Positions 1-5,088 of a stretch of DNA of 5,088 bases are shown piece after piece. This DNA is from Anaerolineae bacterium. Lineage in GTDB: Bacteria > Chloroflexota > Anaerolineae > JAADDB01. Made by a program: the position numbers and the translations under genes. Position 1 is the stretch's first letter. Each line of letters begins with the position of its first letter. The stretch spans positions 1 through 5,088 of the forward strand of contig WFQT01000472.1 of assembly GCA_015486895.1 (NCBI GenBank), read 5' to 3'. Below the pieces are notes generated by a model. It did no database searches, was not told the DNA's origin, and saw nothing but the letters and a program-made list of their open reading frames with translations.

Positions 1-19
1 AGATGTGTATAAGAGACAG
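1..19 (+). other. Nextera / Tn5 mosaic-end adapter remnant (not genomic)
   Basis: The first 19 bases are AGATGTGTATAAGAGACAG, identical to the transposase mosaic-end sequence used in Nextera library preparation. It sits exactly at the window edge, as expected for an untrimmed read end at a contig terminus. Genomic sequence begins at about base 20. The apparent GTG start codon at base 5 lies inside the adapter, so it is not a real start for the following gene. Confidence 0.97.
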
Positions 20-3000
20 GTTCACGGTGGTGGGCGCTATTTGGTGCGATTAAGCGGCTTTTCTTCACCGAATGTGCACCTGTGGCGGATCGATGATCCT
101 GCCAACGTGCGCCAGGTTGAAAATGCTGCGGTGACCTCCGCCGGCCAGGGATACCAGGTCGTTATGAGTGTTGAGAACAGTGCTACGGCTCATTATTTTG
201 CCTGGGAAGAATCGGCGTTGCGCTCACCGCTGCGCGTGGAAGCGGATACGCCTTCCCATTGGCGGCAACAGGAACAACATGTAGACTACATTCTGATTGC
301 CCACCCGGACTTCTGGAGCGCTGCCACCCGTTTAGCGGATTTCTGGCGAGGGCGGGGGCTATCGGTGGCGTTGGTTTCCGTGCAGGACGTCTACGACGAG
401 TATAATGATGGCAACTTCAGTGCCGAGGCGATACGTGATTTTCTGGATGATGCCTATCACCACTGGCTTGGCCCGCCCCCCCTGTATGTAACTTTGCTGG
501 GCGATGGGCATTACGACTTCCGCAATGTGTTGCACAGCGGTGCTGGAAACTTCATCCCCCCGCTGTTGCGATTTGTGGATCCATTTATTGGCGAAACAGC
601 CAGCGATAATCGCTACGTGACCGTTGACGGTGATGATCCTTTGCCGGATATGCTCATAGGCCGTTTGCCGGCAAATACTTCTGCTGAGGCTGATGCCATG
701 GTTGATAAGGTCATCGGTTACCAGACAGTGCCGCCAGCGGGTGACTGGCGGAACCGGCTTTTCTTTGTTGCTGATAACTCGGATGGTGCCGGGGACTTTC
801 CCGCTCTCTCAGATCGCGCGATGGACAGTGTTCCCAGTAGCTACCGGAAAGTGCAAATGTATGTGGGGCGCGACGAACAGAACACCTTGGCAGCCCGCCA
901 GGCTGTGCATGCGGGCATTGCTCAGGGCAACCTCTTCGTGAATTATGTCGGCCATGGTTCCATATCGTGGTGGGCGGCGGAAATCCTTTTCAGCACGGAT
1001 GACGTTCCTCGGCTCGACAATAGGGGGAAGTTGCCAGTTTTTTTGGAGATGACTTGCTATACCGGCTACTTTCATTCGCCTGGGTATGACGCTTTGGCGG
1101 AGACACTGGTCCGGCAAGAAAATGGCGGCGCGGTGGCAGACTGGGCAGCTTCTGGATTAGGCGTTGCCCATGGCCATGACTATTTAAATCGCGGCTTTTA
1201 TGAAGCTCTCTTCCGCGATGACAAACGGGTGTTGGGGGTTGACGCTTTGGCAGGGAAGTTGCTTCTCTACCAGGCGCCCGGGGCAAGGGTCTTCCGTGAT
1301 TTACTTGACACATACATCCTGTTTGGCGATCCAGCCATGCGGATCAACAGCCAGAAAATAGACTTGTCGGTTGGTATGACTGGAGAGCGTCGGGAGACGA
1401 CAGCCGGCACAGTGGTGACGTATACGATCAACTATGCGAATGCCGGCCCGGCACTCGCACCCCGTGTTGCCTTGACATTGACGGCGAGCGGGGCATTGGA
1501 GAACGTTCAGTGGCAGAGCGGTGTGCCGGTGACACATACCCGAAGTGCGCCGGATGTGTGGCTGTTGGGGGATCTGCCCGCCGGGGTACAGCGCCAGTTG
1601 CTGGTTTGGGGGCACCCGACTGCCCCGGGAGCACGCGTGGAGGCGGACATTGGCAGCTTTTGGACTGATTCTGACATAAATAATAACCATGCTGCGGTGA
1701 CAATTCAGCCGCCGGAGGCCAGTGCGGACGTTTACGTCCATTGGTCCTCCTGGCCTCAATCGCCGCTACTGCCTCGTCAGTTGTACCAACTGGGGTTGGA
1801 TTATGGCAATTGTGGGGCCAGCACGGCCGATAACTTACGTTTAACGTTAAGCCTTCCGGCACCGCTTCGTGTTGTGAGTGCTGCCTCCAGACCTCAACTG
1901 TGGCATCAGGAGGACCATAGTTGGCGGTTGAATTCACTGTTGCCGGGCGCTCATGGCAGTATGACTTTAACAGTCCAGAGTTCTGATAGCGGTTTGGCGT
2001 TGCCTTACAGTGCTTCGGGGCGGGCGTTGATAGAAGCAGATAACGACATTCAGTTTAATAACAATAGTAGTCGCTGGGTTGCCTTTCGTTTCCTCTGGCC
2101 AGACAGTTATGAGCCGGATAATACCAGGAAAACTGCCAATTTCCTGTGGTTGGGGCAATCTTCGGTCAGACACACGATTCACGCTGCTGATGATGTGGAT
2201 TGGTTCCGCTTTTTTGGCTGGGCTGGCATGACTTACAAGTTAGCCATTGTTAACCTGGAAGATGGCGGTGACACGGTGTTGCAGCTTTATGACAGCCGCG
2301 GTCATATTATAGCTAAAAATGACAATATGGCGAGAGATAACGCTGCCTCGAGAATTGTCTGGACAGCGCTCTCTGATGACTACTACTACGCAAAAGTGAG
2401 TGGCTTGGGCGAGCAGTTTGGTTGGCATTACGATATTGTGCTGATGGCTCAACATAGCGCTTATTTGCCGGCGATCTTGTCCTCGACGAGAGGGGCAAAA
2501 CCAAGGCAGTGTCGGTTAGATTTGGCGGGTGTGTCCTCCGTTGGTTCCACGCCGCAAAAGCTGGCGCTCGGTGATGGGGCCATTTACGTTGGCTTGGGGG
2601 CGGGGGAACCAGCTTTGGTGAAGCTAAATGGGGCTTCCGGGCAGTTGCTCTGGAAGCGCTCCTTAGGTTCGCCGGTTACCGATCTGGTGTTCCATGCGGG
2701 CACATTATTCGTGAGCCAGCGGGTTGGGCGGAGAATTGTCTCTTATGACGACAATGGCACTCACTTAGCTACTTGGCCGGTGAACGGGACCCCTTGGGGT
2801 ATTGCCTGGCAGAATGATGCTCTTTGGCTCAACAATTACCAAAATCGTCAGCTTCTTCGCTTCGATCCTGTCAGTGATACCTGGGGTGAAAATTGGCAAG
2901 TCGGCTATAAGCCAACGTGGATGGTGCCTGCCGGCAACAAGATTTACTTGCCGCTGCTCAGTGGCCAGGTGGAAGCGTTTAATCAAGATGCCCAAGCCAT

Positions 3001-3388
3001 AACTTCGCTGGTAGCGTTGTCGCCTGGGGTCTTCTCCTTGGCTGTGGATGAAGACCGAGGGCGGCTATATGTGGGCAACCTCAACGAGAAAATCGTGTCG
3101 GTGGTCGATGGCAAGAGTGGCCAATTGGTGGCTACTCTGTCAGGTGTCTGGCCTTCAGACTTGCAACTGTCCCCTCATGGCCGGTGGCTATTTGTCCTGG
3201 ATGGTGCTACCGATCGTTTGTTGATCTACGACTCTGAGAGTAACAAAGTTGTGATGAGTGTCACTACAGCAGCGCAAGGTGAGCGTTTTGGTGATCTCTT
3301 GTTGGATTTTCCTAACGACACTCTCTGGGTGACGAATTACGCGGCCGGTAGCATCAGCCACTACTGGCTCTCTGGCTGCGGGCAGTGA
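20..3388 (+). CDS. Secreted C25 (gingipain-like) cysteine peptidase with DUF11-like, PPC and beta-propeller domains, 5'-truncated
   Basis: Large extracellular protein lacking its N-terminus; the frame is open to the contig edge and any signal peptide is lost. Residue numbers count the in-frame GTG at base 5 as 1. Residues ~6-90 are the beta-rich segment usual before C25 domains. The peptidase domain (~93-448) shows YILIAHPDF, LLGDGHYDF, NYVGHGS with His317, EMTCYTGYF with Cys351, then an NGGAVADWAASG stretch and LFGDPAMRI. The 34-residue His-to-Cys spacing fits the gingipain dyad. Two DUF11/CARDB-like beta-sandwiches follow (~453-568, ~573-692), then a PPC domain (~699-815, opening DSYEPDNT, with DDVDWFRF), a YLPAI linker (~820) and a beta-propeller of YVTN/PQQ type (~836-1125). 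No C-terminal anchor or sorting signal is visible, so it is probably released or held non-covalently. Substrate is unknown. Family assignment is firm; peptidase activity is inferred. Confidence 0.9.
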   Translation, partial: VHGGGRYLVRLSGFSSPNVHLWRIDDPANVRQVENAAVTSAGQGYQVVMSVENSATAHYFAWEESALRSPLRVEADTPSHWRQQEQHVDYILIAHPDFWSAATRLADFWRGRGLSVALVSVQDVYDEYNDGNFSAEAIRDFLDDAYHHWLGPPPLYVTLLGDGHYDFRNVLHSGAGNFIPPLLRFVDPFIGETASDNRYVTVDGDDPLPDMLIGRLPANTSAEADAMVDKVIGYQTVPPAGDWRNRLFFVADNSDGAGDFPALSDRAMDSVPSSYRKVQMYVGRDEQNTLAARQAVHAGIAQGNLFVNYVGHGSISWWAAEILFSTDDVPRLDNRGKLPVFLEMTCYTGYFHSPGYDALAETLVRQENGGAVADWAASGLGVAHGHDYLNRGFYEALFRDDKRVLGVDALAGKLLLYQAPGARVFRDLLDTYILFGDPAMRINSQKIDLSVGMTGERRETTAGTVVTYTINYANAGPALAPRVALTLTASGALENVQWQSGVPVTHTRSAPDVWLLGDLPAGVQRQLLVWGHPTAPGARVEADIGSFWTDSDINNNHAAVTIQPPEASADVYVHWSSWPQSPLLPRQLYQLGLDYGNCGASTADNLRLTLSLPAPLRVVSAASRPQLWHQEDHSWRLNSLLPGAHGSMTLTVQSSDSGLALPYSASGRALIEADNDIQFNNNSSRWVAFRFLWPDSYEPDNTRKTANFLWLGQSSVRHTIHAADDVDWFRFFGWAGMTYKLAIVNLEDGGDTVLQLYDSRGHIIAKNDNMARDNAASRIVWTALSDDYYYAKVSGLGEQFGWHYDIVLMAQHSAYLPAILSSTRGAKPRQCRLDLAGVSSVGSTPQKLALGDGAIYVGLGAGEPALVKLNGASGQLLWKRSLGSPVTDLVFHAGTLFVSQRVGRRIVSYDDNGTHLATWPVNGTPWGIAWQNDALWLNNYQNRQLLRFDPVSDTWGENWQVGYKPTWMVPAGNKIYLPLLSGQVEAFNQDAQAITSLVALSPGVFSLAVDEDRGRLYVGNLNEKIVSVVDGKSGQLVATLSGVWPSDLQLSPHGRWLFVLDGATDRLLIYDSESNKVVMSVTTAAQGERFGDLLLDFPNDTLWVTNYAAGSISHYWLSGCGQ

Positions 3389-3392
3389 CAGT

Positions 3393-3409
3393 GGCGGATA
3401 TGACCCGCC
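3393..3409 (+). terminator. Weak hairpin after the C25 gene, possible terminator
   Basis: GGCGG (3393-3397) and CCGCC (3405-3409) form a 5-bp GC stem with a 7-nt loop, starting 5 nt after the stop codon. Only TGTGTT follows, so there is no proper U-run. It could be a weak or Rho-assisted end point for the upstream gene, or chance. Confidence 0.3.
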
Positions 3410-3441
3410 TGTGTTAGGTCGTGCTATTCCTGGTCACCAAG

Positions 3442-3470
3442 TTGACTGTGGCGATGAGGTGTGTTATAGT
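3442..3470 (+). promoter_or_regulatory. Sigma-70-type promoter of the Tudor-domain gene
   Basis: TTGACT (3442-3447) and TATAGT (3465-3470) are separated by exactly 17 nt; each hexamer is one base from consensus. The predicted start is near 3477, giving a leader of about 27 nt that just contains the Shine-Dalgarno before GTG 3504. This indicates that the downstream gene is transcribed independently of the protease gene. A short TGGT-C-ACCA inverted repeat (3431-3439) abuts the -35 and might be an operator, but it is too short to assert. Confidence 0.75.
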
Positions 3471-3488
3471 GGCCGCCGTTTGACTTGG

Positions 3489-3495
3489 AAAGGAG
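3489..3495 (+). promoter_or_regulatory. Shine-Dalgarno that decides the GTG start at 3504
   Basis: AAAGGAG lies 8 nt before GTG 3504, the ideal spacing. The alternative ATGs at 3513 and 3516 would be 17 and 20 nt away. An in-frame GTG at 3411 has no such site and lies upstream of the promoter, so it would not be on the transcript. Confidence 0.8.
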
Positions 3496-3503
3496 CAATT
3501 GGT

Positions 3504-4247
3504 GTGGGCAGCATGATGGAGTTGCTGGCCTGGAAAGAAGCCTTAGCGCGCGTTTTGGCTGATTTCCGCCGTGAGGATAATGTTTCACCGCCATGGCTGG
3601 TCAATCCGGAGACTAACCGCCGGCTGAAGTTGGATCAATATTACCCGGAAATTGGCTTCGCGGTGCAGTTCACCGGCTTGCAGAGCCGGCAGCAACGCCG
3701 GCAGCTTAGTGAGAGGGAATCATTGACAGCGGCACGGCGGGAGCAAATTCGGGTGGAACTTTGCCATCAGCATGGTGTTGTCCTGTTTAGCGTGAATGTC
3801 TACGACCATGACAGGGCTGCCGGCGTGGATCGTTTGTTGTTAGCGCTGATGAAGGTATCTCGCCGTCTGCGCCGGGGAAAGCTGGCGCAGCGCCAAAAGG
3901 TGCAATTGCTCTCCTTGCTGGCTGATGCTCGAGATCGTGCCAGTGCGCTACGCCAGCAGTTACATAGCCAGCAAGGAATGACTTCCCTGGCAGAAGCGTG
4001 GCGGGACCGCCAGACCCGGCTGGAAATGGAGGCGAAGCAATCCGCATTGCTTCCCTCTTCGGGGAGTATGGCCCACTACCGTCTTGGAGAGATCGTTGAG
4101 CATGAGCGTTTTGGCCGGGGTGTCATCATTGCTTTGGAAGGCGTTGGTGGGGAAGCTATAATGACTGTGCGCTTTTCTCAAGAGTTCGGTGAGCGGTCTT
4201 TTTTGTTGGCTTTGGCGGGAGAGAAATTGCGGCCTGTTTCTCCGTGA
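3504..4247 (+). CDS. Hypothetical protein: degenerate nuclease-like N-terminus plus PcrA/UvrD-type C-terminal Tudor domain
   Basis: A 247-residue soluble protein with no signal peptide or membrane segment; I do not recognise a named family for the whole. Residues ~38-100 (RRLKLDQYYPEIGFAVQFTG, later RREQIRVELCHQHGVVLFSV) follow the pattern of DUF559/Vsr-like PD-(D/E)XK folds: Asp44, a hydrophobic strand, then a helix and a 'GVVLFSV' strand. The usual ExD acidic pair is Gln55-x-Thr57 here, so catalysis is doubtful. Residues ~105-180 are charged and helical, possibly coiled coil. Residues ~191-244 (RLGEIVEHERFGRGVI, then TVRF and a short helical end) closely resemble the Tudor-like C-terminus of PcrA/UvrD helicases, which in PcrA contacts RNA polymerase; here it stands without a helicase. 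A nucleic-acid or RNA-polymerase-associated role is inferred. It has its own promoter. The start is GTG 3504, chosen on its Shine-Dalgarno, rather than in-frame GTG 3411. Confidence 0.82.
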   Translation: MGSMMELLAWKEALARVLADFRREDNVSPPWLVNPETNRRLKLDQYYPEIGFAVQFTGLQSRQQRRQLSERESLTAARREQIRVELCHQHGVVLFSVNVYDHDRAAGVDRLLLALMKVSRRLRRGKLAQRQKVQLLSLLADARDRASALRQQLHSQQGMTSLAEAWRDRQTRLEMEAKQSALLPSSGSMAHYRLGEIVEHERFGRGVIIALEGVGGEAIMTVRFSQEFGERSFLLALAGEKLRPVSP

Positions 4248-4276
4248 AAATGAATGTTAAACATGTTAGCCATGAT

Positions 4277-4306
4277 TTGACGCTTCCCTGTCCTCTTAGA
4301 TATAAT
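4277..4306 (+). promoter_or_regulatory. rRNA upstream promoter P1
   Basis: TTGACG (4277-4282) and a perfect TATAAT (4301-4306) with an 18-nt spacer. The predicted start is near 4313. The 30 bases before the -35 are A/T-rich and could act as an UP element. It begins only 29 nt after the stop of the Tudor-domain gene, and I see no convincing terminator between them. Confidence 0.7.
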
Positions 4307-4318
4307 TGGTGTTTGTGT

Positions 4319-4339
4319 GCCGGGAACAGTGGCACCGGC
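4319..4339 (+). other. Small hairpin in the P1 leader
   Basis: GCCGG (4319-4323) pairs with CCGGC (4335-4339). An overlapping alternative pairs GTGCC (4317-4321) with GGCAC (4331-4335). No U-run follows, so it is not an intrinsic terminator. Its role is unknown and it may be incidental. Confidence 0.3.
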
Positions 4340-4344
4340 TGTGG

Positions 4345-4358
4345 AAAGGTTAACAACT
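4345..4358 (+). promoter_or_regulatory. boxA-like antitermination site in the P1 leader
   Basis: The stretch AAAGGTTAACAACT contains TTAACAACT (4350-4358), the same 9-mer found in the boxA-like site just before 16S (4640-4648). It resembles the core of bacterial rrn boxA (CTTTAACAAT type), which is bound by NusB/NusE. If functional, it would let P1 transcripts read through the terminator at 4512-4538. That role is inference. Confidence 0.4.
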
Positions 4359-4386
4359 TGCTCTGGGTGAATGGCTCCGTATGGGG

Positions 4387-4415
4387 TTGACAAGGCTCTG
4401 GGGCTATGGTATAAT
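4387..4415 (+). promoter_or_regulatory. Consensus promoter P2
   Basis: TTGACA (4387-4392), a 17-nt spacer and TATAAT (4410-4415) give a 12/12 match to the sigma-70 consensus. A TG at 4407-4408 makes it an extended -10 promoter as well. The expected start is about 4422. This is the strongest-looking promoter in the window. Its transcript meets an intrinsic terminator after about 116 nt. Confidence 0.9.
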
Positions 4416-4421
4416 TAAAAG

Positions 4422-4538
4422 TGTTGATGGAGCAGTAGGTAGTAGCGAGAGGGGGCATGTGGATCGCCAAAAGTAGGTTGGAATAACCGAAGCGATGCAC
4501 GTCTTCCTTGTCCGCCGATAAAAAGGCGGTCTTTTTAT
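4422..4538 (+). ncRNA. Candidate structured small RNA or terminated rrn leader (class unknown)
   Basis: A segment of about 116 nt bounded by consensus promoter P2 and an intrinsic terminator, with no convincing reading frame. An extended hairpin spans 4450-4509: AGGGGG with TTCCTT (several G-U pairs), then ATGTG (4457-4461) with CACGT (4498-4502), a G-G mismatch, then ATCGC (4463-4467) with GCGAT (4492-4496). It is capped by GGTT (4476-4479)/AACC (4485-4488) around a GGAAT loop. The internal loop has AGTA (4472-4475) opposite GAA (4489-4491), the signature of a loop-E/bulged-G motif. A 7-mer AGTAGGT occurs at 4434 and 4472, each followed by AGCGA, and the first GCGA could compete for the TCGC at 4464-4467. 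It lacks the signatures of SRP RNA, 5S and tRNA; the end distantly resembles a T-box. It could be a free small RNA or an attenuator of rRNA transcription. Confidence 0.55.
4512..4538 (+). terminator. Intrinsic terminator between P2 and P3, with a competing hairpin
   Basis: CCGCC (4512-4516) and GGCGG (4525-4529) form a GC stem with loop GATAAAAA, followed directly by TCTTTTTAT: a good intrinsic terminator. Overlapping it, GCCGATAAAAAG (4514-4525) and CTTTTTATCGGC (4531-4542) make a perfect 12-bp inverted repeat around a 5-nt loop, which would absorb the U-run. The two folds exclude each other. Termination would depend on which forms first. Confidence 0.75.
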
Positions 4539-4553
4539 CGGCTCTTGCTGTGT

Positions 4554-4582
4554 TTGACAATACCAGTTCTTTCGCTTATCAT
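4554..4582 (+). promoter_or_regulatory. 16S-proximal rRNA promoter P3
   Basis: TTGACA (4554-4559) with TATCAT (4577-4582) and a 17-nt spacer; the -35 is perfect and the -10 is one base off. The predicted start near 4589 leaves a 16S leader of about 124 nt. It begins 15 nt after the terminator U-run, so it restarts transcription independently of P1/P2 and is the likely main rrn promoter. Confidence 0.8.
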
Positions 4583-4634
4583 AGAAAGCCGTTTTGTTAT
4601 CATTGACGGGGCAAGAACAGCGTTTTTCGGTTTA

Positions 4635-4668
4635 GAACCTTAACAACTAAAGAGTGATAGGAAGGTTC
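4635..4668 (+). promoter_or_regulatory. 16S leader boxA-like site within a 7-bp inverted repeat
   Basis: GAACCTTAACAACT (4635-4648) resembles rrn boxA, in the expected place between promoter and 16S. Its first seven bases, GAACCTT (4635-4641), are perfectly complementary to AAGGTTC (4662-4668) across a 20-nt loop, so a hairpin would partly occlude the boxA core. A boxA role is inferred from position and similarity; the inverted repeat is seen directly. Confidence 0.5.
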
Positions 4669-4691
4669 AGTGATCAGGGCTCTAAAACACC

Positions 4692-4706
4692 TGTCAGTTT
4701 ATGACA
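4692..4706 (+). other. Small hairpin just before mature 16S
   Basis: TGTCA (4692-4696) and TGACA (4702-4706) pair across a GTTTA loop and end 6 nt before the expected 16S 5' end. It could take part in leader folding or 16S 5' maturation. Alternatively the strand may pair with sequence beyond the 16S 3' end, outside this window. Weak evidence. Confidence 0.3.
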
Positions 4707-4712
4707 ATGATT

Positions 4713-5088
<376 letters not shown>

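Noticed and set aside
3411..3503. N-terminal extension of the Tudor-domain protein starting at GTG 3411.
   Set aside because: It lies partly upstream of the promoter and would need translation through it; the Shine-Dalgarno at 3489-3495 points to GTG 3504.
4254..4267. Terminator for the Tudor-domain gene from ATGTT/AACAT or the AACATGTT palindrome.
   Set aside because: Loops would be too tight, stems are A/T-rich and no U-run follows.
4472..4538. T-box leader: AGG-TTGGAA-ACCG...CGTC...CCT followed by a terminator resembles a T-box antiterminator.
   Set aside because: The bulge is too long (UUGGAAUAACC), no downstream strand complements CGTCTTCCT to make the competing terminator, the segment is far shorter than a normal T-box, no proper Stem I is seen, and rRNA is not a T-box target.
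4422..4538. SRP (4.5S) RNA or 5S rRNA, suggested by length and the GGAA loop.
   Set aside because: The SRP GGAAGGAAGCAGCC-type tip and the 5S CCGAACTC-type core are both absent.
4156..4560. Open frame of 134 codons on the minus strand across the rrn control region.
   Set aside because: It overlaps the end of the Tudor-domain gene, three promoters and the terminator, has no recognisable domain, and reads as a chance frame.
4603..4636. A fourth rRNA promoter using TTGACG at 4603-4608.
   Set aside because: No acceptable -10 at 16-18 nt; the nearest candidate TTTAGA is 22 nt away.

Overview
The window reads as the end of a metagenomic contig from a bacterium, probably Chloroflexota (Anaerolineae/Ardenticatenia-like). 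That placement is inference. It rests on the 16S 5' region, on a secreted C25-type protease built from PPC, DUF11-like and beta-propeller modules with a 'YLP' linker of the kind common in that phylum, and on GTG starts. The first 19 bases are not genomic: they match the Nextera (Tn5 mosaic-end) adapter exactly, so the contig stops there and the first gene is cut.

Layout, all on the + strand. (1) 20-3388: a 5'-truncated large secreted protein with a gingipain-like (peptidase C25) domain carrying its His/Cys dyad, two DUF11-like beta-sandwiches, a PPC domain and a C-terminal beta-propeller. (2) 3389-3503: a spacer with a weak hairpin, a near-consensus sigma-70-type promoter and a good Shine-Dalgarno that fixes a GTG start for the next gene. 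(3) 3504-4247: a 247-residue protein with an N-terminal region resembling the PD-(D/E)XK/DUF559 nuclease fold (acidic residues partly replaced), a helical middle and a C-terminal PcrA/UvrD-type Tudor domain. (4) 4248-4712: a 465-base control region upstream of rRNA. It holds three tandem promoters (P1, a fully consensus P2, and P3), two boxA-like sites sharing the same 9-mer, a strongly foldable ~116-nt segment between P2 and an intrinsic terminator, and a leader hairpin. (5) 4713-5088: the first ~376 nt of 16S rRNA, running off the window.

The most interesting part is 4387-4542. The best promoter of the window drives a short segment with an extended, interrupted hairpin, a possible loop-E (AGUA/GAA) internal loop and alternative pairings. 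It is closed by a terminator whose U-run can be drawn into a competing 12-bp hairpin. P3 then restarts transcription just before 16S. The segment is either an independent small RNA of unrecognised class or a leader attenuator for the P1/P2 transcripts. The sequence alone cannot decide between them.
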